64,000 nucleotides of DNA from Branchiostoma lanceolatum (taxonomy: Eukaryota; Chordata; Leptocardii; Amphioxiformes; Branchiostomatidae). Made by a program: the position numbers and the translations under genes. Shown piece by piece: positions 53,219 through 64,000 of this stretch (position 1 is its first letter; each line of letters starts with the position of its first letter). The notes beneath the pieces are model-generated. The model was not told the DNA's origin. It made no database searches and saw only the letters and a list, made by a program, of their open reading frames with translations. The DNA is taken from NCBI RefSeq assembly GCF_035083965.1, contig NC_089723.1, positions 34,041,193-34,105,192 on the forward strand, written 5' to 3'.

Positions 53219-54358
53219 CAGGGCTCTAGCCAGCCTGAAATTTTATCCCGTAAGCCCTAAAATTTTGTACAAACCCAACATATCGAGCGCCGAAGGCGCG
53301 AGGCGTCGCGCCGTAGGCGCGACAATTCTAGGGGGGTCCGGGGGTATTCCCCCCCGGGAAATTTTTAAATCTAGACCCTCTGAAACGCTATCTCCAGCAT
53401 TTTGAGGGGCAAGTTTGGGTGAAAAATTAATTGGGCCTTCGTTGTATACAATCGGCAAATAAATGAAATTTAGCACCACAAAACTTTCTTATTTATTTGA
53501 CAAATATACACGTGAAATTATTCAAGTCGGCAGAAATAAAACATTTTCAACACCGGTCGACGCGTCGTACCGGTCCCGTTTGCGCCCTGTACTAAATATA
53601 GTAGGAAATGAGACACCCTACTTTGGACAGAACGCCCTAAAGACGTTCAATATTTTCCTTCCGTGTTTTCCATGGTCGATTTCTCCGGTAACTTCCACTT
53701 GATTTGATCAAAATTCGTCGATTCAAGCCCCATCTTCGCACCAAATATCAATTTCTGATAAAACCTCGCGGATTCGCGCCTCTCGTGAACCGCGAGACTT
53801 GTATGTCATTGGTCGATTTTCCGTGACGCGGCGTGAACGAACGCTGTTATTGGTAGATGATATCTGATTCTGAGGTCTAAAACTATCAACACCAGTTTTC
53901 GCGGGAAGAGTGCGTGTAACTCGGCGTAAAACTTTAACAATGTTTACCAAAAAAATACGGAAAGTGGCTATAACTAGCGGTGAACCGGGGGAAACAGCCG
54001 AAAAAACGTCAGCCCGATGCGACCGGCCCGGCACTAGTAGTGGGGAGGGGGGCACACGATGCTGATTTTCTCTCGGCCCACGAACCACTGGCAACCTCCG
54101 CGCCTCCGTTTGTCACCTAGCTATAAAGCCACCTTGGGGTTGTCACCTGCCGCCGGCGGAAGATAGAAATGGCCTGAATCGACCTCGCTTCAAACTTCCG
54201 CTTCTTTTCTGGAGATCTTTGCAAAAGTTCAAGCCCTGTCTATATCTTTTCTCCCGATTTTTTTCCGTCAAGGTTTACGGATTGGTCTTGAATTTTTTCC
54301 GTAACACGCAGCAAAGTTCCGTAAATTTACGGCAAAACTGGCGCTGGCTAGAGCCCTG
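53219..54358. mobile_element. hAT-type DNA transposon, 1140 bp, non-autonomous
   Basis: Ends CAGGGCTCTAGCCAGC and its complement GCTGGCTAGAGCCCTG. It is flanked on both sides by the same eight bases, ATATCCTG (53211-53218 and 54359-54366), the target-duplication length of hAT elements. A short plus-strand frame starting near 53939 (MFTKKIRKVAITSG, 41 codons) may be the first piece of a lost transposase. No BED finger or catalytic core is present. Confidence 0.85.
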
Positions 54359-54366
54359 ATATCCTG

Positions 54367-55008
54367 ACATCTATTTTACACGTATTAAAACCTTTATGTG
54401 GTAGTTGTTTTGTGCGGCTGATCCGTGAATCATAGTCCCATATGGCCAACAATCAAGGATCACCATTTCTATCACAGCTATAGGAACGCAGGTGCTTTTA
54501 CGTTACCAGGTATCCCCAGGCGGGCAGCCTTCGGGGAAGACGCTTTCCCTCTGACGATCTACGTACTTTACGTTATTTCAAAAGCCTACATGCCGATGAA
54601 ATCTTTAATCGCAATTCACTCTCCTTTTTTGTGCATGTATGTATTAAGTGTTGAAAGGGAAAGTTTGCTCAGAATGATGTAAAGAAAAGATTCGTGACGT
54701 AAAACGGAAAGAAGCAAAAAATGCGTCAACAGCTAAAACCTGAGGTCATATCTTAATACCCTTGATTGAAGAATAATCAAACAGAGGGATTTATTTTGCT
54801 CTAGCTTCCTGCCTTTAACTGTGTACATCATCAGGAATAGAGATCTTGATATGAGGCTTTTAAGGGAAAGTGGACGGTCATTGCTGCATGCAATAAGGAG
54901 TTTTTCTATCAGCTTCAAACTTTTCTAGCAGGTGGAAGATGAAATTCTTTTGCCTCTGCAACATCCATCATAGTTAAGTATGGATGAGCGGTGTATATAT
55001 TGTTTAAT
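54367..55008. other. Intergenic stretch with nothing recognised
   Basis: No repeat family or domain-bearing frame was noticed between the hAT element and the signal-peptide ORF. Confidence 0.4.
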
Positions 55009-55266
55009 ATGGATGTCAAGAGAATTCTGTTCATGTTATTGTGCTGCCTGCTCTTGTATTCTGGCAGAGCTGACGATTTTCACCCAAAGAAACCCTCGCG
55101 TCTCTTGAATCCCCAAGAAAGGGCAATGTTTTGTTTTCACCGTCACACCTCAAACTCCTGTCAAACATTTGGACCGTCCCCCGACTTTGCTCCCGACCAC
55201 AACAAAGGTTGCCGCTGGGTTGGGAGTAGCCTACCAGCCTACTCTAGGTCCAGTTTGCTCCTCTGA
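55009..55266 (+). CDS. Possible small secreted peptide ORF, 3' half repeat-derived
   Basis: From the ATG at 55009 an 85-codon frame starts with a convincing signal peptide (MDVKRILFMLLCCLLLYSGRA), then a polar stretch with KKPSR. From about codon 45 on the frame overlaps sequence shared with the repeat at 58860-58935, so the natural protein, if any, is shorter or spliced elsewhere. A TATATA lies just before the ATG. No relative is known to me. Confidence 0.25.
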   Translation: MDVKRILFMLLCCLLLYSGRADDFHPKKPSRLLNPQERAMFCFHRHTSNSCQTFGPSPDFAPDHNKGCRWVGSSLPAYSRSSLLL

Positions 55267-55460
55267 TCACATCTACTGGAACAAAACGACTTTCCCGACT
55301 TTGATTTTTAAAACTTTATAGTCGGATGGCGCAGACGACTTTTTAAAGGCTAGTATATAGGCGACCTCGCCGACTAACTCCCAACCACAGACGACCTTAC
55401 TCACGACTAACTCCCAACCATTGCCTGGAGAAGTTCGGAAGTCTATTGTCGCATGGGGCT
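55140..55460. repeat. Harbinger-type MITE remnants
   Basis: GACTTTGCTCCCGACCAC and GGTTGCCGCTGGGTTGGGAG match the complement of 58860-58930. After them CTAACTCCCAACCACAGACG belongs to the unit arrayed at 18115-18452. Confidence 0.5.
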
Positions 55461-56460
55461 TTGAGTAAAACCCCGCAGCGGAGGAACAGGTGTGATACGA
55501 CGGAGGGCTAATATCCACACCCAGACGTTCTAGGTCATAACGTTCAAGGTCACAACGCTCTATGATAAGAGAAAATTCTCAGAAAGTTTGATACACATCT
55601 TCTTTTTATTCACAGGTTGACTGGGTCATTCGCTATCTGTCCTATTTGAAAAGACGCAGCTGTCATATATACTTCACGAACAACTAGTATATAAGAGATA
55701 GATCTGAAGTTTCTGTCTTTCCGAACGTCCCACTGAAGAATATAAGATCAGTAATCATTGTACTCTGGCACAGGGTAAGCTCAAGTCACCAGTCCCCAAT
55801 CGCTATTTATTCTGTCCATAGAGCATAACGTACATTTCATATCATCATAGTGTACAGCGTATGTCGTAAGGAATTTCGATGGACAGAGAGTTTGCCAGTT
55901 GTGGTTTCCCTGTTGGGGAAGAATATGACATACATAAGACAATTGGGACTCTCGTATGATTAGTTTCACTTTGTTTCGGAAAGTTTCGCTATCCCAAGAA
56001 TTCCACAGGTGATTCAACCCAACAGTATTATCATCACGCTGAGCCGGATGCTACTTTAACAGCCAATTTACAGTAAGTGTGTCGGTATGCCACAGAGCTT
56101 TATCTACTTAATGGTCTCTAAAGTACAGCCGTTCGCTTTTTGTGAGTACAGAGGAGATAAAGGGCGTATCCATCACGCTATGCCAGTCCACTGTAAAACT
56201 CTAATCTCTCAGCTGGTGTTGGAAACTTTCCTGGTTAAGAAACAGACCGTGGCCGTGGATCACCGGATGTCATTCTTGCTCAGGTTTCATCTGTAGAACA
56301 AAATAAAAGTTTTATAAGTCAAAGTTTTCTTCACGAAAAAACTTTTACATCGATATCTGTACAAACTTTTTTTCAGTCGGACAACCACATCTTGTCGACA
56401 TGTCATAGGCCACATTAAAACAGTTCCGTCCAATTTCATATAGTTTTTAAGACCCTCTGC

Positions 56461-56630
<170 letters not shown>

Positions 56631-56889
56631 CTACTTCTTCCGAATTAGAGAATACAGATAATTTTTTCGTCCTTAAGATTCGACGAATGTCAATGAATGT
56701 CACGTCTCCATCTTTTTTTCCGTTCATGCCTATAATATTGGTACTCAAACAAGCGTGGTGGACTTACATAATGCCGTTCCATGTATCTTCGTATCGTCGG
56801 CCAGAGACGCTCAAACTTTGCCGCCACCTCATTTTCCAACTCCGACTCCTCTTCGGTCCTCTGGAGTAGCGGAACACATGAAATGTTTG

Positions 56890-57144
56890 TTAATTTATAT
56901 TTTTACAGAAACGGTTCTGTATAGTTTCAATCGGACACCTGTCATTCAAATGGTCCTTGCCCCAAACTTCACTGCCATATAACATAATAGATTTAACACA
57001 CACATCAAATATTCTTAACAGAGCCTTTGGGGACAGAGGTGAGCGAACGAGCGGTTTGAGGCTAAAAAGGGCTTTGCGTGCTTTTAAGGACAACTGTTTT
57101 TTTGCTAAGGAAAAAGTACCTGATGAGGACAACAATAGTCCCAA
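56890..57144 (-). mobile_element. LINE fragment, C-terminal part of the reverse transcriptase ORF
   Basis: The 84-codon minus-strand frame contains KARKALFSLKP and KALLRIFDVCVKSIMLYGSEVWG, then ETIQNRFCK. This is the conserved stretch after the reverse-transcriptase domain in non-LTR retrotransposons of the Jockey/CR1/L2 kind. It is cut at both ends and therefore a dead fragment. Confidence 0.75.
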
Positions 57145-58640
57145 ATAACAATAAGAATTTGTTATTTCTATAGTATCTGAGCCAAAGGAAAACTTCGAAA
57201 CATGTTAATTCTGTCAGCTCTCTAGTTACATGTAGTACGCTGCATCCATTTCTTCTATTTACGTATTTAATGACAAGAAACATTTAGTTACTGTTTTACT
57301 GGACTGAACAACAGTAGCTAATTGAACTATTGGCATAAAACTTTGTCTTGAATTAACATTTTTTAAGACTACTTCAAGACATCCTAAATTGTCTTAACCT
57401 CATTAACATATCTATTCAGAGTTTTGGTATAAAACCTGGTGTTCTCAGTCCTATCGTTAGTCATTGACGAAAGACAGTGGATGCTGTCTGAAACGTCTGA
57501 CTGTTTCAAAATCTTATCCAGTTGCTTGAGTAATTATTTTTGGCGTATTTCATGCGGACATGAACTATTTCTTTTTTTTTGCTGGACAGACAAGAACAAT
57601 GTGGTGTTGCACTGAAGTTTTCATAACTAATGTTAACAGTAAGCTTGATGATGTAAAGGTAGTCACATAGCATTTTTAGGCCGTATGGGCAGTGGGTTGT
57701 TATCCATCCACCGCGAAATATCCTGCCGTTACGCCACACGACAGAGTGTCGCCATCTGCCTGAGTAGCGGTTACCTTGCGTATGTTATGACCTGGATGTC
57801 TAAACTTCATCAACACGTTCACAATTTCCTTGTGACTTGAACACCTCTGCTCAGTTTTCTTGTGTTTGAAAAAAAATACATATCATGAAAGTTATAGCAG
57901 TTTTCTGGTCTGAATTCAATCAAGCTCCCGTGACGGCTCGCCGCCCTGTAACCTCACAGCCGCCCAAGACAGAGGGACAGAAACACCCGGACAGCTGGAG
58001 TTTGCGTTATACAGACTAGTAGTTTTCCATCTTCTACTATATCCTTAGATATCTTCAACCCCTTTCCTCCACGTGAATAGTGCATACATCTTTGCGTCGG
58101 TATGAGTCAGTAGCAAACAAACCGTTCACAATAAAAAAAAGCAAAATTATTTCAGAAAAGTGAAATTGTTAAAAAAGGAAAACAATCAGACCAATGTGCA
58201 AAATTACTCTCCAAAAGTAATCAGGCGAACTGTTAGAACACCGTTGGTAGTGACCCCCAGGGGTCCTTAACGGTCTTAAAACCTCTCAACTTCACAGAAC
58301 AAGGCAGAAATTAAAAACAATTGATCCAGGTTCTGTGGCTAAAGGATATGTTTCAGTCACGGGTCGCTGGCAAGCAATCCAGACGAGACCGCAATCAAGA
58401 TAAAATCTCACGGTTTTAATGACAACGAGACATCCTGGCTCCAGTCTTTATCTTTGAAACAGTGATAATAGTTCAATCGATGGGAATTGACGAGGGGGGA
58501 GGGGGGCATATATGTCTATCAAAGTCAGTCAGTGTTTCACTTTTTGGTGTCGATGTCTTTATAGTTTACGGTTCGCGCTGGTAAACTGTGGTCGCCAAGT
58601 ACAAGTTTGAAAGTGCACTAATTTGCAACGGGCAGTACTT
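57145..58640. other. Intergenic stretch, mostly unrecognised
   Basis: The block AAATCTTATCCAGTTGCTTG near 57510, inverted at 33778 and 50578, is a short dispersed repeat. A GTGGCGTAACGGCAGG box A-like motif lies on the minus strand near 57730. No gene was recognised. Confidence 0.4.
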
Positions 58641-58642
58641 GA

Positions 58643-58945
58643 TAAATCCCCTGTCACACACAGCCGACCATTGCAATTGCCACTTGACCCTCTCCAGACT
58701 ACGGTTAGGAGTTGGTCGGCTAGGTTACCTTTTCTAGTCTTTAAAAGTGGTCTGCGCCTGCCGGATATAGATGTTAAAACAATTAAAGCCGGGAAAGTCA
58801 TATTCTGTTTAGATTCAGTCAAAGGAGCGAACCGAAGCTTGAATCGAATGGGTTCCAGGCTACTCCAAACCCAGCGCCGACCTTGGTTTTGGAGTGGCCG
58901 GGGGCAAAGTCGTGGGAAAGGGCCTGAATGTGTGACAGGGGGTTT
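58643..58945. mobile_element. Harbinger-type MITE
   Basis: Left AAATCCCCTGTCACACACAG, right TGAATGTGTGACAGGGGGTTT: the same terminal motif as the element at 28-1856. The interior CAAACCCAGCGCCGACC is shared with 55140-55250. Confidence 0.65.
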
Positions 58946-59220
58946 AAGTGAAGTCATTCAGACTACTGAATTCGTTCCCACCGGGCACAAGTTTACTTTC
59001 TTGGTTGCGACATTGTTTGTAGAAGCCGTAATGTTTATCATTGATGAACAGTTTTATGAAATATGGTCCTCTCTGATCAACCCAGCATTTTTCATCATGA
59101 TGTAGCTGATGGACATACAAAACAAACAAAAAAACAAAGCCTTCACCATAATCAACCTAGATACCAAATTATTAACTTCAGCGCCAAAATTTTCATCCTA
59201 GAGAACGCAAATGCTGCATA

Positions 59221-59381
59221 TACAGTCAGACCTGCCTAAGAAGACAACTCAATGGACCAATGAATAGGATCCTTAATGCTTGTTTCAATGGATAAATTCA
59301 TCAAATGGACCCCCGAAAAAGTGGTCACATTGGCCAGGTGGTCTTTATCTAGAGGTGGTCAATTGTACAGATTTGACTGTA
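59221..59381. mobile_element. Short inverted-repeat element, TACAGTCAGACCTG ends
   Basis: TACAGTCAGACCTGCC at the left and ACAGATTTGACTGTA at the right are inverted; the best-bounded copy of the family at 7840, 21625 and 41664. Confidence 0.65.
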
Positions 59382-59824
59382 GCACTGAGTAGTAGTTGGG
59401 ATATTCTATATTTTGTCCAATGCTCGACAAAACTACGATGAAACGCCACAATTTAACTTTGACATGATAGACTTTGAAGTAACAATCAAGGCATCTACGT
59501 CACATAACTTTTTTTTTCAAGTTCCCTATTAACCCATCGATCATGAATGAATCCTAATCAATTAACACAGTCAACGGATGAATAGCCCCCGACTCCCTGT
59601 TGGCAACATTACGCGGTTGAGGTTCCAAAATAATCTTTGCCATGGCGCCAGACTTCGTGCGATGGACGTCCAATGGGTTAATATGCGTCAACCATGATTA
59701 TGTACAAGTCGCTGGATGCAGTTTGGAACAACTGAATCGTGATAGCAACATCTTACAAGCATGCTGGATCCACAGGACATTTTGCTGGCTGTACGCAGAC
59801 TCGTTCAGACTCGTGTAGGGCGTT

Positions 59825-60087
59825 GTGGCATATAGGAGCAAGTTTCCTGACTGTTTCAGTAGCAGGGTATATTTTTACAGGGAGTGGTCGCTAGCCATTC
59901 CCCTTTAATGTACTCGAGGCATCTCCCGAACGTTGGGGACCCCATTTTACGTCCCTTCCGAAAGACGAGTGCAGCACCAACCGAGAAGATCTTCCCATAA
60001 TTGAACCGGGGTCTCCTAGTTTGCAATTAATTGGAACCAGGAGCCCAACTGCGACACCACTACTAGTTGAGCTACAGGAACCCCTCA
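59825..60087 (-). mobile_element. tRNA-derived SINE, nearly full length
   Basis: Read on the minus strand it starts with the tRNA-like head (GTAGCTCAACTAGTAGTGG), then box B-like GGTTCAATTAT and the family blocks; it lacks the GAAC tail. Confidence 0.75.
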
Positions 60088-60089
60088 CG

Positions 60090-62843
60090 GAGATGGGGTG
60101 ATAGAGAAAATCTGAGACTCAAGCAACGCCGAGCCGCCAAAACTCATCACAATTTCCAAACGAAAAGAAAACCACAACTTTGTCTACTTCACAAAACCCA
60201 CTCATTTAAAAAAAGTCGGACACTTCGTCGTCCACTGTTCTTCTTCAATCAGTTACGCCCGAAAGGCTTAGACAGTATTCTGTAGCAGTTCTTAGAATAT
60301 TCACTTGTTGCACTTGTCACCATTGTCATCTTGCACTGTCTGTATACGCTTTTTATGCACTATTTCATGTCGCTATTAGCATTTGGGCAATAACTTGCCA
60401 ATGAAAATCACTCATGGTATTGGCTATTTCTGGGAAAAGGGTATAAATAACACCGTTTAGAGCTAAAGGTGTAACAACGTACAGGGATAGGCGGCCAAAT
60501 CATACACAACAGGCAACACCATAACGTCGGAATGACAGACTAATTCTGGAAACATTTCTTTTCTACGTTGATTGACCAAATCAATTGATATCTACAAGTA
60601 TGATGTTACAAAATGTTTTCAATATCTAGGTAACAATTAGGAGTATCCAGATACTTGGGCTGTTCTTCATTCTGGAAAATTTTGAAAACAGAAACCCGCA
60701 GAATCTTGGTCAGAATTTGGGCAAACTGTTTATCATATTAGAACAGAATATGTTTCCCTTTAGTTATTAGTATATGCATCATGATGAGACATCATCAGTA
60801 TCAGAAAATGTTATTGTCTTCCAAAAAACAATTTCTTAGAATTTTCCAGCATTACACTGTCTGTCTGGAATTATAGTCTCGCCTGTTACACGTCAATGGC
60901 CTTGCGAATTCTCGCGAAGAGTCGCAGGTGGTCCACAATAACCATTGATCTTTCTTAACGGCAATTAGCAGCCGGTAATGTCCTCCACTCACATCGCCCC
61001 TCAGTGGAGAAATTCGTCCGTTAAATCCACCGGTAGTAACATCACGACCTCGCGGCGGCGGCCCGCCTATCTGTTTTAACATATCAGCCGCTCAGGGCCA
61101 GTGTTTCTAACAGCTAGCTCGTCCCCCGGGACTCAACATTTACCACGAACCCCGCGGGGACACCGGTGTTTTTATCATATAAAGTGATTTCAAATCCTGA
61201 TTAACGGTTGGTGCATACCACTGAGCGTGCCTCCTCGGGTCAGGCGGTGGGCGAACAGATTTGTGCTTCGGTATTTCAGATTCCCTATCATAATGCCCTG
61301 CTGCGCAGCTGGTTTTGACAGGTTAATAAAAAGGCCTGCTAAAAATCTAGACGAGGTAGCCGGGGCATAATGAAAGTGCGCTCTCCGGCTTGTTTTAACC
61401 TCCTCGAATGTGCCGAGGAGATTAGAATAAATTGTAGGGAAGTAGTTGTTTTGTGTGTCTTTCTGTGTACTTCCACATTTATTTCCGGATGCTTGGCACG
61501 TCTGGCGCACTGACAGGAAGTTAGGTCAATGGTTCTAGAAAGGTCCCATAATAGGTGATCAAAATCTCATTTCCTGTCTTCAGACTTCACTTTCTTGCTG
61601 CCGGTATGCATGTCTGTTGCCAGTGGGAAAATGCATAAACAGAAAAAACAGAAATTAACAAAAACGAAAAAGACCAGAAATTATTAAAAAGTTGTTTATT
61701 TAGATTTTGCTTTGATTTCCTTTTCACTCAATAGTCCTCTCTACTCAGTCTTACAGAGATGTAAACATTATGACTCCACGTCAGTTCAGTTCGTGAGCCA
61801 AGGGAAGCTATCAGGTCACGAATCTGCCATCGCCTTTGCGACGAAGAAGATAATGGCGTCATGTTGGCTTCATTGCAGATCTGTTTACGTGTCATTCATT
61901 CTGACTGGTGGCTTTAACTTCGGTTAAATCCTGCCCCTGAAAATGTTGACAAAGCAAAGTTGTCGCTTGAGTACGATGAAAATAGTCGTGGTCTGAAGTA
62001 CTTTGATTACAGGATACATAAACAAAGGCCCATTTCAAAGTCTCTTCAGCCATTGTATAGGCACTTCTTCTGTTCTTACGTGCATTTCCACAGACGACAA
62101 AGGCCTTGTGACACGGATGCACCATAAATGCAACAGCTGGGACCTTTTGCAAACAAAAATGTTCGTTCAAACGTATGGTAAGGACATTTTGATGGACTAA
62201 AAAATATATAGAATCAATGAAAATTATTTTTCAGAGCATGTGAGAGAAAACTTTTTAATGTGGTTTCGTATTTGCTCCATACAATTGTTCTTGGATGAAA
62301 TTTTTATCAGCAATCAGTGCCATTCTTCATTACTGCCGCAACTCTTAGAATAACATGAAACGAAGAAGAGCGCAGTGAACGTTAGTCTTGAAAACATGCA
62401 CATCTTTGGTTTTTAGTTTGAAACCTAAAAAACACTTTCTTTGCACCCAGAAGTCGGTTACTAGATAAGAATAACATGGTCAAATAGTTATCTTAATTAT
62501 CTGTTTGAAGGAAACTTTAACTCCGCAAAACATCTCAATGTTGCTTTGTGAAGTAAAGAAAGCGCATCGTTCTGTTTGTTTTCAACACTGCGTAACCTCA
62601 CACGCTCCGAGACGCTTTAATGAAAAGGTTAACCTTTCCACACCGTCACTTTTTATCTAGACGTTCATGTATTGAGAGGAAATCCCGACTTTCAATTGCC
62701 TTCTGGCATTTCCCTACCTGATACACTCTGGCGCACTGTCCTTCGTGCTGTCAGAATCGAGCTAAGACCAATTCGTTAGATATTGGGCCTATTTTTTACA
62801 CCCCCAAAACATTTTTGAAAGCCAGTTTCATCTTTTTTCCTAT
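60090..62843. other. Intergenic stretch, no gene recognised
   Basis: Frames up to 106 codons (61190-61510 minus) and 92 codons (61892-62170 minus) have no domain I can name and no splice-consistent partners. No repeat of the families above was identified. Confidence 0.35.
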
Positions 62844-62845
62844 CT

Positions 62846-63221
62846 AGACCATATTGATTATATTATATGGATGACATCCTTTGGAAAACCCAAAAACTGA
62901 TGCGAGCGTACGAAAACACTTCATCGTGAAAACTAAGTCGTCAGGAAGGTTGAAAAAATGAAGCACACAGGGCATCGTATACCAAACAATAGATTCGCCA
63001 TTTCTGTTCTTTGACATCTTCTTTGATTTTGGAATCAACTTTGGCATTCTACGAGATCATTGTCCATTTTACAATATCTTTTTTTATTTACGACAAATAT
63101 TTTATCATTTTGCAGCTTATTTGTAAGATTTAGGTATGTTCGAATTTTTTTTAATTATCTGGAAACGACGAAAATTGATGCGCGCACGGATGTCATCCAT
63201 ATAATGATATCAACATGGCCT
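62846..63221. mobile_element. MITE of the GGCCATGTTGATTTGATTAT family
   Basis: ACCATATTGATTATATTATA then ATGGATGACATCC at the left, ATGTCATCCATATAATG and ATATCAACATGGCC at the right. The interior ATACCAAACAATAGATTC matches 4531-5106. Confidence 0.75.
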
Positions 63222-63436
63222 TCCATACGCAGCAATATGTCTATAGGCAGTGTAGTACGTCAAATTCTGTGTGCTTATTCTTGTTATAAGTGTTTAAGTT
63301 ACTTCAAAGAGCCAAGGGACAGTTTACATGCCTGATTAGGACTCTCAGAAGCCGTAGTAGTCATAAATTCGGCTTTGCGGTGCGACCGAAACGCGTCTGA
63401 AGGTCCATTCTCCCCAGCGTATCGTAAAACGCCTAA

Positions 63437-63676
63437 AGCCCCCCTCTCACTGGACCCGCGGCACGCTGGCGGCGTCGCTGCGTTCTAAACTGGATTTGTG
63501 TTACCCATGACTTTATAATGGGAATATCATTCAAATCTGAAAAGTATGACCAAAAAGACCACAAAACACACAAAGCTTCAAAAGATTCGTCGATGAACTT
63601 CGTTGAGTGCTTTGTCAAGTCGATTGTCCGCAGCGACGTCGACAGCGTGTCGCGGGTCCACTGAGAGGGTGGGGGT
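63437..63676. mobile_element. MITE of the GGCCCCCT family with long arms
   Basis: CCCCCTCTCACTGGACCCGC, then GGCACGCTG, pair with CAGCGTGTCGCGGGTCCACT and GAGAGGG at the right; the interior has the CCACAAAACACACAAAG motif of the family. Confidence 0.7.
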
Positions 63677-64000
63677 GTGTGCTTTAGATTACACAGCAGT
63701 AGAATGTTATTTCTATCCGTATCATGTCGACATCTGCGACAATGATGTGCCTAAGTGAGACGTCAACGATCGGTGGTTGATGGCAACACTAAGCTTTAAA
63801 GGAAAGACGGTGCCAGGTAATGGTGTCACTGTGCCAATAAAAATTACCCGCGATGAAGAAAAAGGATATAAACATTACTTTTAATGTTTGCGTGGGCTGC
63901 CAAAGCCTCAAATATTACTTCAAAATTATGGTGCCTGTGGCAAAAAAGAATTGCAATGGGTCTCAAAAAGTCCTAGATATGAAATCTGTGAATTTACGAC

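Noticed and set aside
53723..54094. Minus-strand frame of 123 codons
   Set aside because: Lies inside the hAT element, Arg/Ser/Pro-rich, with no transposase motif; probably chance in GC-rich DNA.
58623..59105. Plus-strand frame of 160 codons and its minus-strand partner
   Set aside because: Most of it lies in the inverted-repeat MITE at 58643-58945; no domain recognised.

Overview
This is eukaryotic genomic DNA from an intron-rich, repeat-rich animal genome, most likely a cephalochordate (amphioxus, Branchiostoma). The evidence is the protein sequences of the genes, their many short exons with GT-AG introns, and dense interspersed SINEs, MITEs and microsatellites. The species call is an inference from overall character; no marker sequence in the window settles it.

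Four protein-coding genes could be assembled exon by exon with consistent reading phase. (1) ELP3, minus strand, 22553 down to 13200: 16 coding exons, about 552 residues, complete; it is the catalytic subunit of Elongator, which modifies tRNA wobble uridines. (2) A small secreted beta-microseminoprotein (PSP94)-like gene, minus strand, 26932 to 23566: three coding exons, 117 residues. (3) LTV1, minus strand, stop at 28761: nine clear coding exons plus a proposed first exon at 35027-35029 holding only the ATG, about 458 residues; it is a 40S ribosome assembly factor. (4) SLC17A9 (vesicular nucleotide transporter type), plus strand, 35348 to 45670: 12 coding exons, about 447 residues. LTV1 and SLC17A9 lie head to head, about 320 bp apart.

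The most interesting locus is in SLC17A9. Its second coding exon exists twice in tandem (36090-36216 and 36274-36400), both copies with intact splice sites, separated by 57 nt, and 127 nt long, so including both shifts the frame into a stop. They are candidate mutually exclusive exons. A second, partial exon duplication lies before exon 10.

The left flank (1-13 kb) and right flank (46-64 kb) contain no gene I can recognise and are mostly transposon-derived: a PIF/Harbinger-type element with TAA target duplications and a MADF-like ORF (28-1856), a hAT-type element with a perfect 8-bp target duplication (53219-54358), a LINE reverse-transcriptase fragment, at least six copies of one tRNA-derived SINE family, three other tRNA-derived SINEs inside LTV1 introns, many families of short inverted-repeat elements, and long tetra- and pentanucleotide microsatellites. 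Several mobile elements end at or within a few bases of splice donors of ELP3 and of the microseminoprotein-like gene.
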